A DNA stretch of 64,000 nucleotides from Bdellovibrio bacteriovorus str. Tiberius (GTDB lineage Bacteria; Bdellovibrionota; Bdellovibrionia; Bdellovibrionales; Bdellovibrionaceae), in the NCBI RefSeq assembly GCF_000317895.1, contig NC_019567.1, forward strand, positions 2,294,001 to 2,358,000, in the 5' to 3' direction. The number at the start of each line of letters is the position of its first letter. Positions within the stretch are counted from its first letter, which is position 1. The translations under genes were made by a program, and so were the position numbers. Of the stretch, positions 9,090-17,380 are shown in pieces. The notes beneath the pieces are model-generated. The model had not been told where the DNA came from. It saw only the letters and a program-made list of their open reading frames with translations, and searched no databases.

Positions 9090-10680
9090 CGCCTCTTTCT
9101 GGCAGGATACTCATGTTCCCGAGTTTCCGCCACTTCACGAAGACGCCTCAACGGACATTTGCGTGGTCGGAGCCGGCATTGCCGGGCTTTTAAATACCTA
9201 TGTTCTGTTGAAAAATGGTTTTCAGGTAACGGTGCTTGAACGGGACACGCTAGGACACAATGAAACCAGCCGCACCAGTGCGCATTTGTCGAATGTTCTG
9301 GACGAGGGCCTGGCACGACTGCTCGACAATCTGGGCGAAGACAATGCAAAAAAAGCCATTGCCAGCCACAGTGATGCCATTGATCTTATTGAAAAAATTG
9401 TGGCCGAGGAAAACATCGACTGCGACTTCCGTCGCCTGGATGGATATCTTTACCTCAGTCCCGAAACCAACAAGGACTTTCTGAAAGAAGAAGCCCAGGC
9501 TGCAGCGAAACTGGGATTCAAGGATGTTGAACTGCTGGCCTCCCCCCCGCATTTTGCCGAGTTTGGTCCGGCGCTGCGCTTTCCAAGACAAGCGCGCATT
9601 CACAGTCAGAAATTCATCAACGGACTGCTGAAGGCCATCGTGGGAATGGGCGGAAAAATCCACAGCAAGTCCCCCGCGGTGGATTTCAAGGACGGCGCCC
9701 TGCCTTCGGTAAAAACCGACAATGGTCATTATGTGTATGCCAAACACGTCGTCGTCTGCTCGAACGTGCCGGTGAATGACCGCGTGATGATTCACACAAT
9801 GGAAGCGGCCTATCGCAGCTATATTATCGGAATTGAAGTGCCTCATGACGCCTTTCCCGACATTCTGATGTGGGACACGTCACATCCGTATCACTATGTG
9901 CGAAAAATTGAAAATCACGCTGAAGGAAAAGATCTGATGCTCATCGGCGGTGAAGATCACCGCGTGGGTCAGGAAGATCACCCCGAAAGCAAATTTGAAA
10001 CTTTGCATGACTGGGCGCTGTTCAATCTGGGCATATCAGGACCGATTGCGTATCAATGGTCCGGACAGATCATCGAACCTGTAGACGGCCTGGCCCATAT
10101 CGGGCGAAACCCCGGCAATCGCAACACCTATATTGTCAGTGGTGATTCAGGTCATGGACTGACTCATGCTGCGGTCGGGGCCATGGTCATTCGCGATTTG
10201 ATCCAGCAACAACCCAATGAGTGGACTCACATCTATTCACCTTCACGCTTTAGAGTGAAGAATCTGGGAAAAGTCATTTCTGCCAACATGAACGCCCTGA
10301 CCCAATACCGTGACCGCATTATGTTACGGGATGAATTAAAAAATGTTTCGGCCCACCCGGGTGAAGGACAGCTGGTGCATCAGGGGGCAAAAACTTTTGC
10401 CGTCTATACCAGTGAACAAAACGAAACAGTCACACTGAATGCCGTCTGCCCGCATCTGGGCGGCATCGTACACTGGAATGCTGCTGAAAAAACCTGGGAT
10501 TGCCCCTGCCATGGATCGCGTTTTGCCTGCACCGGCGAAGTGATCAACGGACCGGCCATCTCCGGATTAAAACAAGCCGTCATGAAAAAACCACAGGATA
10601 AGGCAGACACCATCGCCATGCCTGATGAAAGGACTGAATATGAAAAAGCAAAACCACGCGACACCTCAGCGGAAAGATAA
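9067..10680 (+). CDS. FAD-dependent oxidoreductase with a C-terminal Rieske [2Fe-2S] domain
   Basis: A 537-aa two-domain redox protein. Residues about 28-400 form a DAO-type FAD domain, with the dinucleotide motif VVGAGIAGLL near residue 33 and the GDSGHGLTHAAVGAMV segment. Residues about 430-520 form a Rieske domain with CPH at 461 and CPCHGS at 479, giving the 2 Cys + 2 His cluster ligands. The same architecture occurs in Bacillus YhfW. The substrate is unknown; an amine or amino acid is typical for the FAD domain. ATG 9067 is set by AAAGGAG 7 nt upstream. It overlaps yihY-like by 23 nt and the BON gene downstream by 41 nt. Confidence 0.9.
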   Translation: MQPHQQNNASFWQDTHVPEFPPLHEDASTDICVVGAGIAGLLNTYVLLKNGFQVTVLERDTLGHNETSRTSAHLSNVLDEGLARLLDNLGEDNAKKAIASHSDAIDLIEKIVAEENIDCDFRRLDGYLYLSPETNKDFLKEEAQAAAKLGFKDVELLASPPHFAEFGPALRFPRQARIHSQKFINGLLKAIVGMGGKIHSKSPAVDFKDGALPSVKTDNGHYVYAKHVVVCSNVPVNDRVMIHTMEAAYRSYIIGIEVPHDAFPDILMWDTSHPYHYVRKIENHAEGKDLMLIGGEDHRVGQEDHPESKFETLHDWALFNLGISGPIAYQWSGQIIEPVDGLAHIGRNPGNRNTYIVSGDSGHGLTHAAVGAMVIRDLIQQQPNEWTHIYSPSRFRVKNLGKVISANMNALTQYRDRIMLRDELKNVSAHPGEGQLVHQGAKTFAVYTSEQNETVTLNAVCPHLGGIVHWNAAEKTWDCPCHGSRFACTGEVINGPAISGLKQAVMKKPQDKADTIAMPDERTEYEKAKPRDTSAER

Positions 10681-11074
10681 ACGCCCCGCCCATGATGCCA
10701 GCGTTCACTGCTATCATGACCTGGATTCACAGAAAGAACTGCAATCCAGCAGACCTGATATCAACCGGCAGCGCCGGGGCACCACCGGCTGCACCCAAAG
10801 TTTCCGACCAGCCTTCGATGATGCCCGCTTTGGCTCCACCTCCAGCAAGGACATGGAACTTAGTGACAGCAACATCAGTGATGAAGTGGAACACACCCTG
10901 GCGCTGGAAGTGGACATTGACGTCGCCGACGTAGAGGTCATCGTCACTCAAGGGGAAGTCACTTTGCGCGGCATAGTTGCGGACCGCAAGATGAAAAGAT
11001 TCGTGGAAGAGCAGGTTTCCCGCTGCTCAGGAGTGAAAGACATTCACAACGATCTGCACTTCAAACGAAAGTAG
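10640..11074 (+). CDS. BON-domain protein
   Basis: A 144-aa protein without a signal peptide. The N-terminal half is charged and probably disordered. Residues about 75-144 form a BON domain: DVADVEVIVTQGEVTLRG, DRKMKRFVEEQV, GVKDIHNDLHF. BON domains bind membranes or phospholipids (OsmY, Kbp), usually in osmotic or envelope stress. ATG 10640 follows AAAGGA at 6 nt and lies inside the end of the Rieske gene (41-nt overlap), so the two are probably co-translated. A GGGACC/GGTCCC hairpin follows the stop. Confidence 0.85.
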   Translation: MKKQNHATPQRKDKRPAHDASVHCYHDLDSQKELQSSRPDINRQRRGTTGCTQSFRPAFDDARFGSTSSKDMELSDSNISDEVEHTLALEVDIDVADVEVIVTQGEVTLRGIVADRKMKRFVEEQVSRCSGVKDIHNDLHFKRK

Positions 11075-11081
11075 GTATCCG

Positions 11082-11099
11082 GGGACCCACCAAGGTCCC
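11082..11099 (+). other. short intergenic hairpin
   Basis: GGGACC (11082-11087) and GGTCCC (11094-11099) pair around a 6-nt loop 8 nt after the BON stop. No T-run follows, so it is more likely an RNA-stabilising or partial termination structure than a full terminator. Confidence 0.4.
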
Positions 11100-11193
11100 T
11101 GGTCCTGCATGGTCTCTGACAGAAACTGCGATGTTCTGTACTCTGCCCGCCCGCCCCGCGCGACAATAAAGAAAACCGAACAAGGAGGCCTTT

Positions 11194-11454
11194 ATGGCAG
11201 CTCATCAACATGCAGGACACAATTCCACGCGTTATGGCAGCCCCAAGCAAAGAAAACCCACTTCGCCAACACACAAACCAACTGTGACCAATTCTTCACC
11301 GGTGAATTTCAACAGCCTTTATCAGCAGGCCGGTGAAATTTTGGAAAGCGGTCGCAAATACGCAGTGAAACACCCTTACCAGATTATTCTGGGAGCGGTG
11401 AGCGTCGCAGGTGTGGGTGCACTGGCTGCATACCTTTTAAAAAGAAGACACTGA
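11194..11454 (+). CDS. small protein with a C-terminal membrane anchor, DUF883/ElaB-like
   Basis: An 86-aa protein. The first ~45 residues are polar and basic; an amphipathic stretch (SLYQQAGEILESGRKYAVKH) leads into one hydrophobic helix (residues about 62-82) and a KRRH end. The arrangement 'helix, H/NP, glycine-rich anchor, RR' resembles ElaB/YqjD-type ribosome- or membrane-associated stress proteins (DUF883), though the usual long N-terminal helix is replaced by a disordered region. The AAGGAGGCC ribosome-binding site at 11183-11191 is very strong. Confidence 0.65.
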   Translation: MAAHQHAGHNSTRYGSPKQRKPTSPTHKPTVTNSSPVNFNSLYQQAGEILESGRKYAVKHPYQIILGAVSVAGVGALAAYLLKRRH

Positions 11455-11484
11455 ACACTACAACTCATCATCAGGAGGCACTCT

Positions 11485-11778
11485 ATGAAACTCGCAGCTC
11501 TCGTTATCCTGTCCCTGCTGCTGCCATCGGTTTACGCCCAGGCACAGTCCCGAACTTCCGAAACCCAGTATCAGTCACGCCCCATTCCAACCGGGCCTCA
11601 GGACAGACGTCCGCAACCCAATCCCCGCACGTCCCAGAACACTCTGGATCAAGACTGGGACCGACGTCAGGATGAGATGATCCGTCGTCAGGAACAACTG
11701 GATCGAAACATGCGGGATCGTCAGCTTCGCGACATCGATTCACAGAATCTGATGCCGGATGGAAGAAGCTGGGACTGA
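11485..11778 (+). CDS. small exported Arg/Gln/Asp-rich protein
   Basis: A 97-aa protein with a clear signal peptide (cleavage near VYAQA). The mature part is polar, rich in Gln, Arg and Asp and probably disordered, with a short helical repeat region (DRRQDEMIRRQEQLDRNMRD). No known family. An AGGAGG site lies 7 nt upstream of ATG 11485. A terminator follows at 11801. Confidence 0.7.
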   Translation: MKLAALVILSLLLPSVYAQAQSRTSETQYQSRPIPTGPQDRRPQPNPRTSQNTLDQDWDRRQDEMIRRQEQLDRNMRDRQLRDIDSQNLMPDGRSWD

Positions 11779-11800
11779 GTTCAATAATTTCAACATCACA

Positions 11801-11834
11801 AGAAAGGTCTTCATAACGAAGGCCTTTCTGTTTT
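11801..11834 (+). terminator. rho-independent terminator
   Basis: A 12-bp stem, AGAAAGGTCTTC (11801-11812) with GAAGGCCTTTCT (11818-11829, one G-U pair), is followed by GTTTT. It closes the transcript that includes the genes from 8235 or 11194 to 11778. Confidence 0.75.
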
Positions 11835-11931
11835 CATGACAAATTTGTTTTATAAAACATTACATAAAGGAAGGTGGTCATCACCGGGGGATCGACTCAC
11901 TATCAACGCTCCAACAACAAAGGAGTAAGAT

Positions 11932-12918
11932 ATGAGACATGACCAACGTGACCCCCGCAACATGCGCGGCGACAGATCTTCATCTTCAGAAAGCAATTTC
12001 CGCAGAGACGAACAGCGTCCATACCGTCGCGAAGCTTCCGAGCGCAGAGACTGGTATGAGCGTGATGAAATGGATGAACGTTCCGGCTATCGTGATGAGG
12101 AATATCGTCCATCATCAGATTATCGTGATGCTTCTGATTATCGTCGCGACTTTAATTACTCCAATCAGGATTATGGTCGTACTCAAGGGTCCCGTGAATT
12201 GTCCCGTGGCAGCCGTTCCATCGACGGCAACCGCTCGGGGTCTTCTTATGAATCCAACGCCAGCGGTCGTCAGGATCGCTATGGTTCTTCCAGCGAACAG
12301 TCGTATGGCCGTTCCGATGATCGCAACGAACGCTCCTGGGATCGTTCCAACAGATCCGAACGCGGCTCCGGCTATGAAGCCGGCCGTTTTGATTCCCGCT
12401 GCGGGCTTTACGGCACCAGCGACCTGACACGTCAGGGTTCCGACCAATACCGTTCCAGCTCCTCGTTCGATACGGATCGTGAACGTTCGTCTGAACGCGG
12501 TTCAGAGCGCGGGTCTGAACGCTCTGAAGGACGTTCCCAGTTCTTCGGCCGCGGCCCAAAATCTTACAAACGATCTGATGAACGCATCAAGGAAGATGTG
12601 TGTGAAATGCTGACTCGTGACAACAACATCGATGCGGAGGGTATTGACGTTGAAGTGAAAGAAGGCGAAGTCACATTGACCGGCACAGTCCCCGACCGCC
12701 GCATGAAACATCAGGCGGAAGACTGCGCAGAAGGCTGCTATGGCGTGAAAGATGTCACCAACAACATCCGCGTCAGCCGCGAGTCTTCATCCACTGAGCG
12801 CGATAGTTCGTCTTCCCAAAGTGGCGAGCGTTCATCCAGTTCATTGGGCGCTGCGGGAACAACCGGAACGAAGAAATCCTCTTCCTCCACCACTTCTACA
12901 AACGCACCTAATCACTAA
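11932..12918 (+). CDS. Ser/Arg/Asp-rich disordered protein with an embedded BON domain
   Basis: A 328-aa cytoplasmic-looking protein. Residues 1-215 are low-complexity and highly charged, dominated by Ser, Arg, Asp, Glu and Tyr, with repeats such as SERGSERGSERSEGRS and many R-D/S-D-Y-R units. Residues about 218-283 form a BON domain (DVCEMLTRDNNIDAEGIDVE, EGEVTLTGTV, DRRMKHQAED, GVKDVTNNIRV). The tail is Ser/Thr-rich. The BON part is like that of the 10640 gene. The composition suggests a condensate-forming or coat-like protein. ATG 11932 has AAAGGAG 7 nt upstream, and terminators on both sides make it a single-gene unit. Confidence 0.85.
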   Translation: MRHDQRDPRNMRGDRSSSSESNFRRDEQRPYRREASERRDWYERDEMDERSGYRDEEYRPSSDYRDASDYRRDFNYSNQDYGRTQGSRELSRGSRSIDGNRSGSSYESNASGRQDRYGSSSEQSYGRSDDRNERSWDRSNRSERGSGYEAGRFDSRCGLYGTSDLTRQGSDQYRSSSSFDTDRERSSERGSERGSERSEGRSQFFGRGPKSYKRSDERIKEDVCEMLTRDNNIDAEGIDVEVKEGEVTLTGTVPDRRMKHQAEDCAEGCYGVKDVTNNIRVSRESSSTERDSSSSQSGERSSSSLGAAGTTGTKKSSSSTTSTNAPNH

Positions 12919-12924
12919 CATGTG

Positions 12925-12960
12925 AAGGGAGGCCATGACGGCCTCCCTTTCCTTTTTTTT
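12925..12960 (+). terminator. strong rho-independent terminator
   Basis: A perfect 10-bp stem, AAGGGAGGCC (12925-12934) with GGCCTCCCTT (12940-12949), and a 5-nt loop, followed by TCC and T8. It lies 6 nt after the stop of the BON protein gene. Confidence 0.9.
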
Positions 12961-12974
12961 AAAAGGAGCATTCC

Positions 12975-13163
12975 ATGCCCCGCGGAAGCAAAGAAAGTTA
13001 TTCCAGCAAACAAAAACGCATGGCTCAGCATATTGAAGAGGGCTACAAGAAAAAAGGCGCCTCCAGCAAAAAAGCCGAACGCATTGCCTGGGCCACGGTG
13101 AACAAAGAAACCGGCGGAGCCGCCAAAAAAAAGAAATCCAGCCGTAAGAAAACCACCCACTAG
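12975..13163 (+). CDS. small lysine-rich 'plasmid stabilisation'-type protein
   Basis: A 62-aa basic protein. Its core, SKQKRMAQHIEEGYKKKG followed by AERIAWATVNKETGG, matches a widespread small family that databases often label plasmid stabilisation protein. That label is not backed by experiment; members usually sit in chromosomes among stress genes, as here. The C-terminus is a Lys/Ser/Arg tail that could bind nucleic acid. AAAGGAG precedes ATG 12975. The PfpI gene starts 10 nt downstream, so they share a transcript. Confidence 0.75.
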   Translation: MPRGSKESYSSKQKRMAQHIEEGYKKKGASSKKAERIAWATVNKETGGAAKKKKSSRKKTTH

Positions 13164-13173
13164 GGAGCACGCC

Positions 13174-13749
13174 ATGACACAATCACTTTCCGGTAAAAAA
13201 ATTGCCATCATCGCCACTGACGGATTTGAAGAATCCGAACTGGTTGAACCCCGCAATTATCTGGATAAGGCAGGGGCACAGACAGTGCTTGTGTCACTAA
13301 AACCAGGTCACATCAAAGCCTGGAAGAAAGGTGAATGGGGTGATTTCCTGGCTGTTGATAAATCCCTGGATGAAGTCGATCCGTCAGAATTCGACGCTTT
13401 GATGATTCCCGGCGGTGTTATTAATCCCGACAAACTGAGGATGGATAAAAAGGCTGTCAAGTTTGTGCAGGCCTTCGTCGACTCGCACAAGCCCATTGCC
13501 GCTATCTGCCACGGACCTCAGCTGTTGATCGAAACCGGAATTGTTTCCGGCCGAAAAATCACCTCCTGGCCCAGTCTGCGCACCGACCTGATCAATGCCG
13601 GCGGCGACTGGTTTGACACCCAAGTCATGGTGGATCAGGGCCTGGTGACCAGCCGTAAGCCTGAAGACATCTCTGCCTTCAGCGAAAAAATGATCGAGGT
13701 CTTTTCAATGGGTGATCAACAAATGAAAGACACCTTACCCCCTTTGTGA
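13174..13749 (+). CDS. PfpI/DJ-1 family protein (class I glutamine-amidotransferase fold)
   Basis: A 191-aa cytosolic protein of the DJ-1/PfpI/YhbO type. It has Glu20 in the FEESEL motif and the nucleophile elbow AICHGPQ with Cys112-His113, the residues used by this family. Members act in carbonyl, oxidative or acid stress; protein or nucleotide deglycase activity has been claimed and is disputed. It is the last gene of the 8-13.7 kb stress run, 10 nt behind the Lys-rich protein gene. Confidence 0.9.
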   Translation: MTQSLSGKKIAIIATDGFEESELVEPRNYLDKAGAQTVLVSLKPGHIKAWKKGEWGDFLAVDKSLDEVDPSEFDALMIPGGVINPDKLRMDKKAVKFVQAFVDSHKPIAAICHGPQLLIETGIVSGRKITSWPSLRTDLINAGGDWFDTQVMVDQGLVTSRKPEDISAFSEKMIEVFSMGDQQMKDTLPPL

Positions 13750-13884
13750 GCCTGCCTTGGGAATAGGCTGCATTTTAAGCTGGCAAGGTCGGCGTGTGTT
13801 GCGAGAAAGCACCACCGAGTCCGTAAAGATACAGTTTCCTTCGCTTTTTCTTAAAACCGCGCGGTCCGTAAACGGTCCCGCGGG

Positions 13885-13913
13885 TTGCAAGTTGCCAGGA
13901 CTTATTGGATAAT
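13885..13913 (+). promoter_or_regulatory. sigma-70-like promoter of the aminotransferase gene
   Basis: TTGCAA (13885-13890) and GATAAT (13908-13913) are separated by 17 nt, close to the consensus, and lie 38 nt before the ATG at 13951. Just upstream (about 13857-13883) a GC-rich self-complementary stretch may end the previous transcript. Confidence 0.55.
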
Positions 13914-13950
13914 TCTCTCATCCAGTTAACATTTTCCCAGAGAGAAAACT

Positions 13951-15069
13951 ATGAGCATTCAACAAGTTCCATTTATCACCCTGAATCGTTTTGAACCTGG
14001 TTTCCGTGATGAGTTCCTGAATGGCGTTGCAAATCTTTTCGATAAAACGCAATTCGTGGGCGGTCCTATTGTTGGCGAAATGGAAGCCAACCTTGCAGCT
14101 TACACAAAATCCAAACACGCTATCGGTTGTGCCAATGGTACTGACGCTATCCAAATCGCCTTGCGCGCTGTGGGCGTTAACAAGAACGACAAGGTCCTTG
14201 TTCCTGACATGACTTTCTGGGCTACTTTTGAAGCCGTTGTCAACGTCGGCGCAAACCCTGTGACTGTGGACGTGAACCGTGAAACATGCCACTGGGATCT
14301 TGCCACTTTCAAACAAGCTGTAGAACAATTCAAACCAAAAGCAGCCGTGATGGTTCACCTTTACGGTTGGGCTTCTGCTGACACTTTGGAAATCCGCAAA
14401 TTCGCCAAAGAAGCAGGCGTTCTTCTGATCGAGGACGGCGCACAGTGCTTCGGCACTGAAATCGACGGTCAGTCCATCCTGGGCACGGCTTTGATTTCAA
14501 CTACAAGCTTCTACCCGGCAAAAGTTCTGGGTGCCTCCGGCGATGCGGGTGCAATCTTCACGACCAGTGATGAATACGCTAAAAACTGCCGCACTTTGAT
14601 CAACCACGGCAGAACAGATCACTATTCTCACGGTATGATCGGCTGGAATTCCCGTATCGGAGCTTATGAGTCTTTGTTCCTGAATATGTCCTTGAAACAC
14701 ATCGATGCGCGCATTCAAAGCCGCATGAACGCAGTGAAATTCTATGAAGAGTCCTTGAAAGGACTTCCACTGAAACCAGTGCGTGCGACTTCGAAAGTAA
14801 AAGAAAACGGTTACTGTGCGGTTGCGATGATCGAACCTTCTTTGCGCGCTTCATTGATTGATTCATTGAAGAAAGCCAACGTTGGTTACGGTACTATTTA
14901 CCCAGGCGCGATGAGCCTTCAATCCGGTTCTGCAGGTCACTTGGCTGGCAAAATCGACAACGGCAATGCTCACCATATCTCTCAAGCGGTGTTGAATCTT
15001 CCTTGTTATGCTTACATCACTCAGGAAGAGCTTCAGTACGTTTGCGACACAGTTAAGAAGCACTTCTAG
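13951..15069 (+). CDS. DegT/DnrJ/EryC1/StrS-family aminotransferase
   Basis: A 372-aa PLP enzyme of the sugar-aminotransferase family that makes amino sugars for LPS, capsule or glycans. Seen are the GTDAIQIAL block, the Asp in LLIEDGAQCFG (PLP ring nitrogen), and the SFYPAKVLGASGDAG motif with the Schiff-base Lys191. No sugar-nucleotide or glycosyltransferase genes lie next to it, so the substrate is open. GAGAG lies just upstream of ATG 13951. Its last 17 nt overlap the convergent ligD gene. Codons such as GCT, GGT and CGT are frequent, suggesting good expression. Confidence 0.9.
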   Translation: MSIQQVPFITLNRFEPGFRDEFLNGVANLFDKTQFVGGPIVGEMEANLAAYTKSKHAIGCANGTDAIQIALRAVGVNKNDKVLVPDMTFWATFEAVVNVGANPVTVDVNRETCHWDLATFKQAVEQFKPKAAVMVHLYGWASADTLEIRKFAKEAGVLLIEDGAQCFGTEIDGQSILGTALISTTSFYPAKVLGASGDAGAIFTTSDEYAKNCRTLINHGRTDHYSHGMIGWNSRIGAYESLFLNMSLKHIDARIQSRMNAVKFYEESLKGLPLKPVRATSKVKENGYCAVAMIEPSLRASLIDSLKKANVGYGTIYPGAMSLQSGSAGHLAGKIDNGNAHHISQAVLNLPCYAYITQEELQYVCDTVKKHF

Positions 15070-17377
15070 TTTTCTTAATTGGCAAGACCGGGGCCCGGGC
15101 GAAGTAATTCGCCCACGGGTCTTGACCGCTCTTCAGAATCTGCAAAGCCTTCTTCAGGCTGACCGCATCCCCGCTTTCATATTTTTTCAAATGATTCCAC
15201 GCCACCGGCAACGCTACTGAACTTTTATCCCTCGCCCGCAGTGAATAAGGCAGAACACTGGTCGACCCTTTTGAGTTTCTAAGATAATCAATAAATATTT
15301 TCCCGTGACGAATCTTCTTGGACATTTTACTGACGAAACGATCCGGATAACGATCCTCCCAGGCTTGGGCCAGAGCATGGGTAAAACGCTTCACCTCATC
15401 CCAGGAAGGTCCCGGCTTAAACGGCACGTGAATATGCAGCCCCTTGCCCCCGCTAAGCTTCACAAAGCTGCGAAGCCCCAGAGCTTCCAGATCTTTTTTA
15501 AATAGCAAAGCTGCGGCAACAACTTCCTCCCAAGGCACTCCCGACCCCGGATCCAGATCCAGAACGAACTGATCCGGTTTCGCCGGGGCTTCCGATCGAC
15601 TGTTCCGGCCATGAATCTCATAACCACCCATCTGCACCAGCTCCAAAAGTCCGCGCACATCCTTTACGTACAAGGCATCATCTTTTTCAAAGATCGCAAT
15701 AGCCTCCGCCTTCGCATTCAAATGCTTTTGAAAAAAACATTTCCCCGCAGATCCTTCCGGACAGCGCACCAGGGCCAGCAGCCGGTTTTCCAGATAAGGC
15801 CGCATGCGCTCTGCGATGGCGATGTAGTATTCAGCCACTTCAAGTTTGGTGATTCCCTCGGCTCCGTATAAAACTTTATCCGGGCTGGTCAGCATGAGCG
15901 CATCGGATGTGACGTCCGGCGCAGGCTTGTCTTCGCGAAGCTCTACAAATACCGGAGCCCGCAAATGCATGCCGTGGGTCCAATTGGCAAAGCGCACCTC
16001 TGCCAGCAACTGCGGCTTTACCCAGATGGCGTCTTTTTGGGGCGGATCACCGGCCGTAAAAGGTTTTTTTGCAACTTTGATTTTGTCCAATTGGCGCTTT
16101 AAAGAGCTGATGTTTTTCTGATTGAAACCAGTCCCCACTTTGCCGACGAAGCGCAGACGGCCTTTTTCATAGACCCCCAACAGCAACGCCCCAAAATCGC
16201 TGCGACTGCCTTTACCCGGGACATACCCGCCAATGACGAATTCCTGCCGGTTTAAAAACTTGCTCTTCACCCATTCGCCTTTTCGTCCTGAAATATAAAG
16301 ACTGTCGGTCTTCTTGGAAATCACCCCTTCCAGCCCCTGCTTTTGCAATTTCCCCCACGAACCTTTGCTAAGCTTGATTTCCTGGCTGAGCCGCAGACGG
16401 CCTCGGCGTTTTCCTTTTAATATTTCCTTAAGCTTCTTACGCCGCTCTTTCAGCGGACGATCGCGCAGATCCTCTCCGTTAAGCATCAGTAAATCAAAAA
16501 CGATGTAAGTCAGCTTTTGATCCGGATCGGATTCAAAGTAATTTTGCAGCTTTTGGAAATGACTCAGACCCTTACTGTCCAGGACCACGACCTCGCCGTC
16601 CAGCACTGCGGACTGAACATTCAATCCGCTCACATCATGCGCGACAGAGGTCATTTTTCCGGACCAGTCATGCCCGGCGCGGGTGTAAAGCTTCGCGCTG
16701 GTGCCATGAACGTGGGCCTGAATGCGATAGCCGTCCCATTTGACTTCGTGGATCCATTCTTTGCTGTGTGGGGGTTCATCCACCAGCAGCGCCAGCATGG
16801 GCTTCACAAAGTGAAAGGCTTCTTTGGAATGAATACGCCGGGACGTGGTTTTCGCCCCAATCAGCGGAGCTTCATAGCCTGCTTTTGCATAAGCGTCCTC
16901 ACGCTTGACCAAAAGCCACTGAGTTTGCCGTCCCTGCAGTCGCGTGCGAATCAAATCCCAGGTGCCTTTCAGTCTTTTGCCTTTCAGTTCGAACTCAAGA
17001 TGGCCTTTCTTGAAGCCTGCCGCCGCACTGCCTTTCGGTATCCAAACACCGGTATCCCAGATATACACCTGACCCGCCCCGTATTGTTTTTCGGGAATCA
17101 CGCCTTCAAAATTTCCGTATTCCAGGGGATGATCTTCCACTTCGACAGCAAGGCGTTTCAGATGAGGATCCAGGCTGGGACCTTTTGGCACAGCCCAGCT
17201 TTTCAATACCCCCTGCCATTCCAGCCGAAAATCATAGTGCAAATGTGAGGCATGATGTTCCTGCACGACAAACATCAACTGATCTTTGCTCTGCTTTTTT
17301 GTTTTCGAACGCGTTTGCCCTTTCGGTTCGCGGGTTTTCTTAAAGTCCCTTTTCTGATGATAGTCCTTTAACGGCAT
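15053..17377 (-). CDS. ligD: multifunctional ATP-dependent DNA ligase D
   Basis: A 774-aa enzyme of bacterial non-homologous end joining with all three modules in the Pseudomonas order. The 3'-phosphoesterase is at residues about 35-160 (EHHASHLHYDFRLEW, DHPLEYGNFEG, YGAGQVYIWD). The ATP-dependent ligase is at about 190-490 (EVKWDGYRIQ with adenylated Lys213). The primase/polymerase domain is at about 500-760 (LVLDLDPGSGVPWEEV with the metal-binding Asp pair, SGGKGLHIHVPF). It starts 3 nt after the ku stop, with an AAGGG site inside ku. Its 3' end overlaps the convergent aminotransferase by 17 nt. Confidence 0.96.
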   Translation of the reverse strand: MPLKDYHQKRDFKKTREPKGQTRSKTKKQSKDQLMFVVQEHHASHLHYDFRLEWQGVLKSWAVPKGPSLDPHLKRLAVEVEDHPLEYGNFEGVIPEKQYGAGQVYIWDTGVWIPKGSAAAGFKKGHLEFELKGKRLKGTWDLIRTRLQGRQTQWLLVKREDAYAKAGYEAPLIGAKTTSRRIHSKEAFHFVKPMLALLVDEPPHSKEWIHEVKWDGYRIQAHVHGTSAKLYTRAGHDWSGKMTSVAHDVSGLNVQSAVLDGEVVVLDSKGLSHFQKLQNYFESDPDQKLTYIVFDLLMLNGEDLRDRPLKERRKKLKEILKGKRRGRLRLSQEIKLSKGSWGKLQKQGLEGVISKKTDSLYISGRKGEWVKSKFLNRQEFVIGGYVPGKGSRSDFGALLLGVYEKGRLRFVGKVGTGFNQKNISSLKRQLDKIKVAKKPFTAGDPPQKDAIWVKPQLLAEVRFANWTHGMHLRAPVFVELREDKPAPDVTSDALMLTSPDKVLYGAEGITKLEVAEYYIAIAERMRPYLENRLLALVRCPEGSAGKCFFQKHLNAKAEAIAIFEKDDALYVKDVRGLLELVQMGGYEIHGRNSRSEAPAKPDQFVLDLDPGSGVPWEEVVAAALLFKKDLEALGLRSFVKLSGGKGLHIHVPFKPGPSWDEVKRFTHALAQAWEDRYPDRFVSKMSKKIRHGKIFIDYLRNSKGSTSVLPYSLRARDKSSVALPVAWNHLKKYESGDAVSLKKALQILKSGQDPWANYFARAPVLPIKKTRSAS

Positions 17378-17380
17378 ACC

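Noticed and set aside
12975..13163. Plasmid origin of this region because of a 'plasmid stabilisation' type protein
   Set aside because: The family name is historic; the gene lies in a chromosomal stress cluster without replication or partition genes.
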